From positions 62,001-126,000 of the forward strand of contig CP087212.1 in assembly GCA_020912385.1 (NCBI GenBank): 64,000 nucleotides of DNA. Reading direction: 5' to 3'. The position numbers and the translations under genes are program-made. Each line of letters starts with the position of its first letter. Within the stretch, counting starts at the first letter, position 1. Under the pieces are notes generated by a model, which ran no database searches, was not told where the DNA came from, and worked only from the letters and a program-made list of their open reading frames with translations. The DNA is from Neofusicoccum parvum. Its lineage: Eukaryota > Ascomycota > Dothideomycetes > Botryosphaeriales > Botryosphaeriaceae. Below are positions 43,701-53,018 of this stretch, in pieces.

Positions 43701-45491
43701 GGAGGACCAAGACGCTCTACAAGAAGACAAGCGTACGCCGCAGTACTCACAGAAACGCAAGGAGAAACCAACATATCATTCCATCATGCATTTGCGGCAG
43801 CACTCAGCCTTTCAAGGCCTCAACCCAATGAGAAACCAAGGATTCACAGAGATCAGCTCCTACCTGAGCCAAAGTCCTTCAAACAGATGCTCAAGCACCC
43901 AGAAGCCCCAGGATTTATTCAGGCATTGAAGTTTGAAATTCGCAGCCTCGTTGACTATAAAACCTGGAAATTAGTCAAGCGTCATGCTGCTACGCAAGCC
44001 AACAAACGAGTTATCCCACTCACATGGGTATTCAAGTATAAATTCGACACCGAAGGATACCTTATCAAGCACAAGGCAAGACTCTGTGTTCGAGGAGACT
44101 TGCAAGTCACGGAACAAGACACCTACGCGGCTACATTAGCTGCCCGAACCTTCCGAAGCCTCACTGCAATCATGGCCGCCTTTGACCTTGAATCAAGACA
44201 ATTGGACGCAGTAAACGCTTTCGTGAACAGCCCAATTGATGAAGACACTTATTGCGAGCTCCCAGAAGGAATGTACCTTCTCGAAGAGTATCAGGAGCTT
44301 GAATCAGGCCTCATCCTTCAACTTCTAAGAGCTCTATACGGCCTCAAGCAATCCCCTACCCTTTGGAGCAACCATCTCTCAACAACGCTACAAGAGCTTG
44401 GACTCTCACAAGTACCAGGAGTGAATTGCCTCTTCACTAACGAGGTTATGATTGTGTTCTTCTACGTGGATGACATTGCAGTCATCTATGCAAAGCAGAA
44501 TGAGCCCAAAGTGGACGAATTCCAACGCAGACTCCAGGACACTTATCAACTCCGCATTCTTGGTGAACTCGAGTGGTTCCTAGCAATCAGGATCATTAGA
44601 GACAGACCCCAAAGAAAGCTTTGGCTGTGTCAGGATTCCTATATTGAGAAGATTGCAGCCAAGTTCAATATTCAAGGAAAACTCCCACCAACGCCTCTTC
44701 CAGTTGAGGACCTCCAGGCCTCCCAGGAACAGGCCTCAGCACAGGATATTCACACCTACCAACAGAAGATTGGGTCAATCAACTTCGCAGCAGTCGTCAC
44801 GCGCCCAGACATTGCACAAGCAGCCTCAAAGCTTGCAGAGTACCTACAGAACCCCTCCCAAAGACACTAACAGCTTGCCACACGGGTCATTCAATACCTT
44901 ACACCAACCAAGTACGTTGCAATTGAGTTCAATCCTCTCCAGACAGAACCAAAGAACATCTTCCTAGCCTGCAGCGATGCCTCATTTGCAAACGACCTAG
45001 ACACAAGAAGATCCGCCCAAGGCTACGTCTTTCAGCTCTTTGGTGGCCCCATTGACTGGAAAGCAAGCAAGCAGAAGACTGTTACTACCTCAAGCACTGA
45101 AGCCGAGTTTCTTTCCCTTTCAACCACAGCAAAGGAGCTTCTCTGGTGGGAAAGGCTCTTTCAGCACATACGCTTCAATCCAGACCATCACTTGTTTATA
45201 CAATGTGATAATAGGCAAACAATACGCCTCCTTGACGAATCCACACCTAAGCTTACCACCAAACTACGACATGTGGATATCCATCAGCACTGGCTCCGCC
45301 AGGAAGTTCAAAACAAGCGAGTTAGGCTTCAATGGACTCCCTCAGCTGAAATGGTGGCAGACGGCTTAACGAAGCCACTACCCCCTCAAAGATTCAAGCA
45401 ATTCGTCAAGCAATTGAACCTCTCAGATATCAAAGAGCTTGTTCAGCCCTCAGGAGTTTCAGCAACCAACAGTGCTCCTGACGACAATTGA
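40776..45491 (+). pseudogene. Copia-2 gag-pol polyprotein, multiple nonsense codons
   Basis: A single frame of 1571 codons. Gag starts MAELPKKTVILSKALDW and ends with a knuckle-like ECGQTHWISKCPYL. Protease has LDSGSDIHVC at about 41872. Integrase (about 42350-43100) has FFRTDGER and TPEQNGHAERSG. RT (43548-44870) has FFYVDDIAVIY near 44460. RNase H has SSTEAEFLSLS near 45090. Stops, all TAA or TAG, occur at about 41043, 41308, 41397, 41766, 41866, 42284, 42462, 43098, 43386, 43437 and 44868. There is no frameshift or deletion. Confidence 0.88.
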
Positions 45492-45587
45492 ACTCGATCA
45501 ATACTTCCCAAATTGGACACTTTCCTTCCTCTTTTTACTATTTGCTCTGTTAGAATAAGCACCAGACTGCTTATTCTAAAGGGGGTG

Positions 45588-45803
45588 TGTCAACCACATT
45601 GGCCCGTAATCACGTGTTTTGTTTGCTTTTGCTTATACACGCGTTCTTTCTTTACTTTTTGCCGCACCATACACCTATCCCCACACACCTCATTTACCCC
45701 AGTTATGCGTATTTCCGTAAATCCGATTATTACACGTATATAGCAGGCCTCAGTAGCAACAATGAGAAAACCAGCGGTGTATTCTTTCTCGCGCCGTTCG
45801 ACA
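45588..45803 (+). repeat. Copia-2 3' LTR
   Basis: 216 bp, the same ends as the 5' LTR with scattered differences (for example CGCGCCGTTCGACA against CGTACCATTCGACA). Confidence 0.88.
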
Positions 45804-46390
45804 ATAAGGTAGATCCTCCGAGCTTTAGGATTACAAGGACGGGATTCAGCATTCCGGCGCTGCCATCTTATTGTCTCCTGCGCAAGGTATTCCTGATATG
45901 AGAGACCATTACGGTCCTGTCTCGATTCCCACTCAATGTACACTGGCTCGAGGTCCAATTCATGATGAGTAATGCGATGGCCAAGTAGTTTCAGTAGCGT
46001 TGTTTTCCCAACCATAGGTGTTGCGCGAATGACGATAACCCCGTAGTTACGCGCGCGTTGTAGGGCGGAGGTAACTAGCTCGTCTCGCTCGGAGGGATAG
46101 TCGCAACGATGGTACCAATCGTCTTCGGGATGTGGCTCATGAACGAACATAGAGTGCCCGCACACGAGACAGGTGTCGACTAAATCCTTGAAGGTTCCGT
46201 CGCGACAGGGGCAATCTCGGCAAGGCCAAAAAGCTTTCGTGATATTGCTGGGAATAGGGCTTGCCAGATGAGACTTGGTGGTTTCTTGAGCCGATTCCTT
46301 CTCGCTAGAGACAATGGCTCTAATTCTGACACCAACAAGCTCCTTCCACCAGGGCTGTGGTAAGGCTTCTCCCAAGGACTTTTTTGCTAA
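45804..46390 (-). pseudogene. Crinkler/RHS-type gene, N-terminal part (P-loop NTPase)
   Basis: The minus-strand frame has a Cys-rich segment (PCRDCPCRDG, CLVCGHSM), then DELVTSALQRARNYGV and a Walker A motif RATPMVGKTTLL near 45990-46030. The frame ends at RRIYL, just before the place where the Walker B strand is expected. Copia-2 begins there and supplies a false ending in its LTR. The rest of the gene is at 39077-40394. By comparison with the family roughly 80-100 residues between the two parts are missing, so the insertion came with a deletion. The start codon is not clear, because the frame runs on to 46573 over the BTB gene on the other strand. Confidence 0.6.
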
Positions 46391-46402
46391 GACAGCTCTG
46401 AC

Positions 46403-47059
46403 TTCTCTCCAAGCTTGAAGAACACCATTCAAGTGTTCGTCGGCACAGAGTCGGAGCCGCTCATTGTCCACAAAGATATACTTTGTGCCTCTTCCGAATT
46501 CTTCAAGAACGCCTGCAAGGAGCCTTGGAAAGAATCGGCGGGTACGGTAAAGCTTCCAGCCACCGAACCTCAAATTTTTGAAGTTTACGCCCGATGGCTG
46601 TACTCGCCAAATGTTCTTGCTCTGATGGAAAAGCCTGTCCGCGTTACCGCTGCGAACGGAGCCGTCTCAGTGCCTGTATACAAACCGCTGTTCCATCTAT
46701 ACGCCCTTGGAAACATGCTTCAAGACTCCAGATTCAAGAATGCCATCTTGGATAAGATTGTTGAGGTTCGCAAGACCGTCGAGTACGCCCCGATATGTTT
46801 TTCGGCTTTCGTGTACGACGAGCTTCCTCCTTCTTCACCGCTTCGACGGCTTTATGTAGATTTCTGGGCAGCCTCATCGGACGGCCACTGGTTTGACACC
46901 AAAAATCCGGCTGATGACTGCAACTCTCCGGACGCTCCAATGGAGTTTTTCCGCGATGTTCTCAAAAAGTCCAAGACTGGCGGTGGTGACAGGAAGCTGT
47001 GGGAGGAGGATATTTGCCAGTACCACGAGCATCCGAAGGGTATTAAATGTTGGATTTAA
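46403..47059 (+). pseudogene. BTB/POZ gene fragment lacking a start codon
   Basis: The frame reads a good BTB start (IQVFVGTESEPLIVHKDIL, ASSEFFKNACKEPWKES) and the usual later helices (LYALGNMLQDSRFKNAILDK) to a TAA at 47057-47059. No in-frame ATG precedes the BTB domain before a TAA just upstream, so a 5' exon is missing or was lost when the neighbouring P-loop gene was disrupted. The final codons and stop lie inside LTR-G (from 47048), so the natural C-terminus was also replaced. Unlike most neighbours it has no nonsense codons. Role unknown. Confidence 0.55.
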
Positions 47060-47511
47060 GAGTGAAGAGTGATGAGGTCAGAAAAGAGTGTAGATTCTGC
47101 CTGTCTCTTGAGGGACAGGTGATTTTTTTTGTTTGTTTGTTGCATTAACGTCTATCTGTACTAGCTTTACAGCCAGTCTTGCCTCCCATGGGGCTTGTTG
47201 ACGGGTGGAGTAGCCACCTTTTCGCTGGACAAATGAGATCCTCCGCTTCCTATCTAATTCTTATCATAAAACCTGTCATTCACGGTTCCTCGCATCTCCC
47301 CTGGAACACCGCCGTTGATTCAAGGAGGTTTTGAAAAAGAAACCACCCCGTTGAGGGACAGGTGAGTAGGTCTGCTTATATACATGAATGACAGCATAGC
47401 ATAACCGAGGAAGTGTAGATCCGAGGAAGTTGGGCATGATTGATGCCTTCCATGTTTCCGTGAGAAGATTCGAGAAATGAGTGACACCTGAGGCAGTAAA
47501 ATAGTCTGACA
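47048..47511 (-). repeat. LTR-G copy, interrupted by a LINE-B fragment
   Basis: Minus-strand copy of the 37832-38055 LTR. It starts TGTCAGACTATTTTA at 47511 and ends AAATCCAACA at 47048. The insertion at 47123-47350 splits it. Confidence 0.75.
47123..47350 (-). mobile_element. 5'-truncated LINE-B insertion (228 bp)
   Basis: Flanked by a perfect 15-bp duplication TTGAGGGACAGGTGA (47108-47122, 47351-47365). On the minus strand the 3' end reads GACGTTAATGCAAC and then an A-rich tail. The rest matches the 3' UTR of LINE-B from 2809 upward. This is a typical truncated target-primed insertion. Confidence 0.88.
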
Positions 47512-47516
47512 CTTTC

Positions 47517-47742
47517 TGTTGAACGGCGCGAGAAAGTAGACACCGCTGCCTTCTTTATTCATGCTACTTGGGCTTATTATATATGCGTGCATAACGGGAC
47601 TCGGAAGTATACCTATCCGTGCGCATAAAGGGGAAGTGTTACATGTAGTTGCAAGTGCGTTGCACAACAGTAAGACAGGTGGTGCTGGTACATGGATAAA
47701 ACAGTAAGGAGACGTGTGTTTGAGAGGCAAATGTGGTTGACA
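47517..47742 (-). repeat. Solo LTR related to Copia-2
   Basis: On the minus strand it starts TGTCAACCACATTTGCC and ends CGCGCCGTTCAACA, 226 bp, with a diverged middle. No target duplication. It lies 5 bp from LTR-G. Confidence 0.75.
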
Positions 47743-48112
47743 GTACCCTTCTAGGTTCAATCGCTCAAAACGATCGGAACAACTTGGATGAGCTCGAGAA
47801 TCCTGGTAGGCCTCGAAAAATTTATTGTACGACTGCCGGACACTTGCACCGACAAGGCGCTGGCCGGGAGTAGGAGACGCTATGGCTGAGGATATAAAGG
47901 ATCTACTGCCAGCAGTAGAAAGCGTACGGATAACGGTTGCTATCAGATAAAGGTAAAGTATCAATTATGAGAAAGGGGAGGAGATGTTAGTGCTTGATGG
48001 AGGAGGTAATAAGCTAATAACCCTGAGCTGAGGAGGAGAGGGTGGTGCGCGTCTTGACAACCGCCTCGTTGCTGCGGCGGCTGCCTAATTACTCGGAGCC
48101 AACGGCTGATGC
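47743..48112. other. No gene seen
   Basis: Minus-strand frames extend across this region from the LTRs, but I recognise no domain. Confidence 0.3.
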
Positions 48113-48205
48113 GCTGGTCTAAGGACCAGGCCCAGTCTGCCGTCAGGTGACTGGGCATGGACAAGTCCGTGCGCCACCTGACGGCAGACTCCTCGCAAGC
48201 GAGGA
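48113..48205. repeat. Three adjacent hairpins
   Basis: CTGGTC/GACCAG (48113-48128), a perfect 16-bp stem AGTCTGCCGTCAGGTG (48134-48149) with CACCTGACGGCAGACT (48175-48190) around a 25-nt loop, and CCTCGC/GCGAGG (about 48190-48204). They may be a structured RNA or the end of a palindromic element. No open frame fits. Confidence 0.45.
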
Positions 48206-48309
48206 GCTCCCAGCTCAATGAACACAAATTGAAACACCAAATGGACCTTCTGAACCTATCACAGCCTCTCAAACGACCAGCACTGAACGAAAGAATCGGA
48301 CTTGCAAGC

Positions 48310-48533
48310 GACCCAGCAATGAGGCTCTCGCCGCGTAGGTGGCTAGGAACGAAGACGAGATCAAGCGGATGTGCAGCGCACTCGAGGCATCAGAGGAATC
48401 GCAAGCCAAGCTAGAAGAGCGCATTGGAAAGATAGAAAAGCAGATGGCCGCGCTCGTGGAGACGACGCGGAGGAATCTAACGTCGCAGTCACAGATCAAC
48501 GCCCCCCACGCGAACGTGCTGCATCCGGATGAC
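48310..48533 (+). mobile_element. LINE-A4, fragment of LINE-A ORF1
   Basis: Encodes NEDEIKRMCSALEASEESQ and RIGKIEKQMAALVETTRRN, the coiled-coil part of LINE-A ORF1 (compare 15760-15930), and ends HANVL just where ORF1 would enter its middle domain. Both ends are truncated and no target duplication is found. Confidence 0.7.
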
Positions 48534-48736
48534 TTGTGAAACATGTTGCCTAACCAACCAAATAACCCCGGCCCCGGAATCGCACGGATGCACATCGGAC
48601 CTCGGAGGATAGATAACGGAGCCGGAGACCTACTCGCGACCACCACTCGGTTACTTTTCTCTCTTCCCTCGCTGTCCAGGCCAGTTGAGGATTCAGCGGA
48701 TGTCTTCTATTGCCGACCGCCTGTTGATCCCGCAGA

Positions 48737-49573
48737 ATGTCTTCCTTCAAATGCGATTCATGCGATCGCCCGTTTGCTACCCAGCGCGCTTGCGACCAAC
48801 ATATGGATGCACTTGACCATTGGATCTGGCCCTTCGAATGCGAGTCGTGTACTCTACGATTTACTACCCAGTACCACTGCAATGTGCATATGAACAAGAA
48901 GAACCACTGGAGCTATCCATACGACTGTGAAGCATGCGATCTCGCTTTCCGTACCGCCGACGACCGCGACGAGCACCAGGAAGACGAAGGCCACTACAAG
49001 GACCGCTACTGTGCAGACTGCAACCGGGTCTTTCAGAATGAGAATAACCTCCGCCAACACCTCAACTCGCACATCCACCGCGGTACCACTGTACCCTGCC
49101 CCTTTTGCGGCACGAATTTCACCGCCGCCTCCGGTGTTACCCATCATCTAGAGTCCTCTTCCTGCTCGAAGGCCCGCAACCTAGATCGTGTTGCCATCCA
49201 CCGCGCTATCCGCCAGCGCGATTCCCACGGCGTAATCACGGAGCGTCTCATCGAATGGTATGACAGTAGTTGCAATCCTGAGTGGGATCCTGTCTCTGCC
49301 TGGAACGGTTACGGATATGAATGTTATCTGTGCCGCCGCGGATTCCGCAAGCCGCATAGCCTACGCCAGCACATCAACAGTCCGGCTCACCAGGCACCTC
49401 TCTATCACTGCCCCAACAACAACGGCCGCTGTGGGGGCAAGCAATTCCCCACCCTAGCCGCCCTCTTCAACCACCTGGAGAGCGAGAGCTGTGGCTTCGT
49501 GAAATTCAGCACTGTGCAGAAGAACGTGAAGGGCTTCTTGACTGGTGGCAGTCAGAGGCTGGTCGCATTCTAG
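48737..49573 (+). CDS. C2H2 zinc-finger protein
   Basis: A single-exon 278-aa protein from ATG 48737. Fingers: CDSCDRPFATQRACDQHMD..H, CESCTLRFTTQYHCNVHMN..H, CEACDLAF, CADCNRVFQNENNLRQHLN..H, CPFCGTNFTAASGVTHHLE, and after a linker CYLCRRGFRKPHSLRQHIN and a last Cys-rich one (CPNNNGRCGGKQFPTLAALFNHLE). The wide C..C..H..H spacing is typical of fungal multi-finger proteins, many with the double-stranded-RNA or JAZ-type finger spacing. The linker IHRAIRQRD and the C-terminal VQKNVKGFLTG segment are also usual in that family. Nucleic-acid binding is likely and the target is unknown. There are no nonsense codons even though repeats flank it on both sides. Confidence 0.8.
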   Translation: MSSFKCDSCDRPFATQRACDQHMDALDHWIWPFECESCTLRFTTQYHCNVHMNKKNHWSYPYDCEACDLAFRTADDRDEHQEDEGHYKDRYCADCNRVFQNENNLRQHLNSHIHRGTTVPCPFCGTNFTAASGVTHHLESSSCSKARNLDRVAIHRAIRQRDSHGVITERLIEWYDSSCNPEWDPVSAWNGYGYECYLCRRGFRKPHSLRQHINSPAHQAPLYHCPNNNGRCGGKQFPTLAALFNHLESESCGFVKFSTVQKNVKGFLTGGSQRLVAF

Positions 49574-50019
49574 TCCAGCGCATGGAATCTGACGTTCTTT
49601 CTCGCACGAGCATTACAAGAGCCCTTGACTGATGGGAGTCAGGGACTATCTACGCCTACCCGTGGCGGCGAGGAGAGTTCATTAATTTGGGGCGAGCCGT
49701 CGCAGATCCCGGGTATTTTCTCAATGCAGAAGTAGTGCTACTAAAGCGTATCTTCTGCCGACTCAGTGACGCCAACGGTTCCTTCTTGGCTATGATCGAG
49801 TCGGAAGATGCCATATCTCCCTTCGATTTGACGTAAGGACATAGTTATCATTATCGTCGCGAGATCGAAGTGTCTAGTCCACGAGCAGAATTTGTTGGAT
49901 GATGAAGCCCTCTTTTGTACGAACATTTCGCGTTTGGGAGATCGAGTCAGGCAAATAAAATTACCAGACCAAGGCGGAAGAAACTCCTTTTTACTACACT
50001 AGGCAACGGGCGGTTTCAT
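49574..50019. other. No supported gene
   Basis: A 61-codon minus frame at 49741-49926 (MFVQKRASSSNKFCSWTRH) has no recognisable domain. It sits where the OrsD-like exon would be if copy 3 of the repeat were complete, but it is not similar to it. Confidence 0.3.
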
Positions 50020-50145
50020 GAAAGGGGAGCGGCAGAATTTTGATGAGGCGAGCAAAGGCGGAGAGGCGGCAGGAGGGCTAGTACGAAAGGAGGACCCATG
50101 TTGAGTACATTGGAGGGCTCAGTCGGTTCGACCATATATCTTAGG
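50020..50145 (-). repeat. OrsD-associated upstream repeat, copy 3 (short)
   Basis: Aligns with 30050-30172 and 1375-1497 and ends at the same ATATATCTTAGG motif. Confidence 0.55.
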
Positions 50146-50580
50146 TTTCTTCCGGGCCTTCTTTCTGCTGGCTTGGGTTTTCCGGGCTTTCCTTCTGCTG
50201 GCTTGGGTTTTCTGGCTTTTCATCCTGCTGGCTAGCCTTTCTAGATTTTCGGCTTTCTGGCTTTGCTTTCCACTAGCTTGGGCTTCCCGGCCTTTCTACT
50301 GGCTTTGGGTTTCTGGAGTCTCTGATTTCTGGGCTCTCTCTGCTGCCTTGGGTTTTCCAGCTTTCCGGCCGGCCGGCTTTCCCGCCTTTCTACTAGCTTG
50401 GGCTTTCCGGCTTTTCTTTTCTGCTGGCGTGGGTTTTCTATGCTTGCTTCCTGCCGGCTTTGGGCCTTTCTGCTAGCTTGGGCTTTCTAGGTCTTCTTCT
50501 AGCTTGGAGCTCTCTGGCCTTTTCTAGCCTTTCTGCTGGCTCGGGATTTCTATCTTTTCTAGCTTTCTAGCTCCCGAACT
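50146..50580. repeat. Degenerate minisatellite, about 27-30-bp unit
   Basis: Units like TTCTGCTGGCTTGGGTTTTCCGG recur more than ten times with drift. Read on the minus strand they give Lys/Pro/Ala/Arg-rich peptides (KARKTQASRK type), so the array may derive from a repetitive protein tail. Confidence 0.65.
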
Positions 50581-51054
50581 TGACCGTCAATACATCGGCT
50601 GAATGCTGCTTTAGTGACCGTTGCTCCTCGTTCGTCCGTTGTAGTAGGAGTTAGCCTAAGCTGGCTAATTCTTCGAAGTATTTATTGATGCAGTTGACGG
50701 GGCTCTGGAAGGCTCTAAATACAGGCCCATTGCGACCCCGAACGGGGGCTCCGTGTGACGACTCAGACCGTCAACATCTCACTCTCTAGGTAAGAAAGGA
50801 GTGTTAGCGCCAAGCTCTTCTACAGGTCGATAGGATTGAGCAGGTTGACCTGTAGAAGACTAAGCCTAATCAGGCTAAAGCACTTATCTGAGACAAGATG
50901 TCTAAGACACCGGTTTGGCTAAGAGCAAACACTTAGCGGGAACGTACAGGAAAGGGAAGCCTGAGACCGGCTATTCGACTTCTAACTAGCACCTAGGCTG
51001 GATATATAAGTTCCCCCCCTTCCTCCTCTATTCCCTTTCTTTTCTCTTTCTTTT
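50581..51054. other. Unassigned, with a hairpin and promoter-like end
   Basis: Contains a perfect 13-bp inverted repeat TCTTCTACAGGTC (50816-50828) / GACCTGTAGAAGA (50847-50859). GGATATATAAG near 50999 followed by a CT-rich run looks like a fungal core promoter, or the U3/R part of an unrecognised LTR. No coding sequence seen. Confidence 0.35.
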
Positions 51055-51509
51055 TGTAACGGCGGGCCTCTGCCTCTAAGGATCCAAACACCAAAGAGGG
51101 TGGTAAGCCGTGTGGGGGTTTACCTTGAGTGGGTACAAGAGAGGGAGTGAGAACGAGGTGACGAATACACGCGACTGAGCACTGCGTGCGAAGGCCGTGT
51201 TACTAATCAATAGAGTAGATTGATTATCGAAGTTGACCACGAAGGGTCAAGTATCTAGCTAAGTGAGTGTGCTTATATACTGTAGGAAAGCTATGACAGT
51301 CTGTGGTTCATGGAGTTCATGTGGTGGGGTGTTCTGAACCGTATGAACTGGAGTTCAGAGGTTCATTCTGCCAAGCCCATATGAACTGGTGAACTGGTGG
51401 GGCGTCACGTGATCCTCGACTGCCTGGAGGAATCTTCCGCGGCGTCTGTTCGTGCCCCGCTTATCCTTCTTCCCTACTTTTCTGACCCTGTGAAGGCTGC
51501 GCCGTAACA
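51055..51509 (+). mobile_element. Solo LTR (455 bp) ending in the acetoacetyl-CoA synthetase gene
   Basis: Starts TGTAACGGCGGGCC and ends GCTGCGCCGTAACA, the same family as 28355-28803. No 5-bp duplication (CTTTT on the left, CGTTG on the right). Its right end is exactly where coding sequence of the acetoacetyl-CoA synthetase stops, so host sequence on the left was deleted or rearranged. Confidence 0.88.
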
Positions 51510-52782
51510 CGTTGAAGTTCCACATCATCCAGCCCGTCTGTGCATCTCAAGGTCAGCAGTATCATTCACCATCTTGTTGTGAGTGATACTCACGGTAGAG
51601 AACTGGTAAAACACAGACTTCGGAGTGACTTCCAGCTGTAGCATGAGCTCCTTTTTCTGCTGAAGCAGGGCACCTCCTGCAGAATGACAAATGCCTGCGA
51701 GGTATGAAATCAGCCTCATGACTCTGGAAAATAAGGATGGCGAAACAGGAGCTCACATTTGGGTGGCCCCGTTGTTCCTGAACTGTATGTCCTTCTGTTA
51801 GCGGCCAAGTGCTTGGTAATTGGGCTGTTGCAACCTTACGAGAAGAGTATATAGATGGGGTGGTCGAAAGGTAGATGTGCATAGGAAATGGCGGTAGAAG
51901 CGGAGTTAGATATGGCAGAAAACTCTATACTGTGGTACCAGTTAATGTTACCCAAGTGTACAATGTACACGCAACGCCTTCGAGCTACATACAAATCTTC
52001 TTCCGGGATTAGTGGACCATCCACCACCGCAATCACCGTCTTGCGCTCTGGATTGAGCTTTCGAAGCTTTTTCGATACTTCAACGATTTTTGATCGAAGA
52101 TCTATTGTTTTGTTTCCATAGCGGTAACTCGTCTCGCAAAACAGCACTTTGGGCTGTAGCTGAGAAAATCGATCCATGATGCTTTTCTGCCCCATTTCTG
52201 GAGAAGCCGAAGAGAAAATGGCTCCAACGGCTCCTGCAGCGAGCAAAGCCAGGAGACAGTTCGTCGAATTTGTCAGTATTGCTGGTGAAACCAATCAGCC
52301 ACTTTCTCCAGGGTGGCGAAGTTCATCTGGCACAACTCACCTGCAACCCGATCACCAACGCCAACATTCATGCTTCTTAGCACATTCGCCCACTTGGCAA
52401 CTCTGAGCTCCAGCTCTCGAAATGTTAGACTTTCCGTCTCTTCAAGCCCTTCACAGCAGCTGGTGACTGCCAAAGAGTCTGGATGCAGGGCCAAGCCGGC
52501 GTAGAGCATGTTCTCGGTGTAGTTCAGGGTGGCGCCTGGGAACCATCGTGGCGGGGGATACATTCCTTCGGAACCATCGAGAGTGCTTTGCGGTGGCGCG
52601 GCAGTCTTCATGCCGCAAAATACCCAAATCGATTCGGCGAAGTCGGTCACATTTGTCACTGTCCAAGCATGGATATCTTCGTAAGTTTCCAGCTGCAGGG
52701 TGTACCTGAAATTGATAAATCGCTTGAAAGACGAAATCTGCGTAAGTCCCGGATGCGGGTGCGTCCAAATAGGTTGAGGCAT
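51510..52782 (-). pseudogene. Acetoacetyl-CoA synthetase-like gene, 3' half missing
   Basis: Exons 52341-52782, 51840-52281, 51757-51782 (26 nt), 51594-51694 and 51510-51537 join in frame across four GT-AG introns of 56-62 nt. The product start MPQPIWTHPHPG fits the family; 52911 is a less likely start. The N-terminal AACS domain shows PPPRWFPGATLNYTENML, the ANL core LLALLAAGAVGAIFSS, the P-loop SSGTTGPPK and CHSAGGALLQQKKELML, ending TTGWMMWNF. About 346 of the usual roughly 680 residues remain. The LTR at 51055-51509 replaces the rest. The enzyme would activate acetoacetate to acetoacetyl-CoA with ATP. As it stands the adenylation site is incomplete and activity is not expected. Confidence 0.85.
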
Positions 52783-53018
52783 GTCTAGAGCGTAGTTAGG
52801 GCAAAATAGAGTCAGGACGTTGGATGATAAACAGTGCAAGCACGTCAAATAAGAGCATCCTTTTGTATCAATTTCGACTACGAGCTGCTCCTTGTGGGCC
52901 GCGGCACTCACGGTCTAGGACGGCATCTCTCGGTCACCGACCGGCAGCCGTGGGCCGTGACTTCCGGAACTGCAAAGCTAGCAGTTCAACAATGAGAAGC
53001 ATCCATTGAAACATGATT

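Larger units (their letters stand above)
40395..45803 (+). mobile_element. Copia-2, full-length Copia element
   Basis: The element is 5409 bp with LTRs at 40395-40609 (215 bp) and 45588-45803 (216 bp) that differ at many sites. The primer-binding site GTTATGAGCCCGGAAGCG starts at 40610 and the polypurine tract AAAGGGGGTG ends at 45587. There is no target duplication (CTCTA left, ATAAG right). The coding frame 40776-45491 is single and unshifted but has about eleven TAA/TAG codons. It lies inside the Crinkler/RHS-type gene. Confidence 0.9.

Noticed and set aside
40776..45491. TAA/TAG used as sense (Gln) codons, because Copia-1 and Copia-2 have one unshifted frame with only these stops
   Set aside because: Host genes in the same window end normally at TAA or TAG and contain none inside. 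Some interruptions match positions where homologues have Trp, not Gln. RIP-type transitions explain all cases.
45804..46573. A longer minus-strand gene covering 46390-46573
   Set aside because: That stretch is opposite a clear BTB domain on the plus strand, and its peptide has no family resemblance there. Only the part below about 46390 looks like the P-loop gene.
52783..52911. Upstream ATG at 52911 as the acetoacetyl-CoA synthetase start
   Set aside because: It adds 43 residues unlike the family's N-terminus. ATG 52782 begins MPQPIWTHPHPG, where homologues start.
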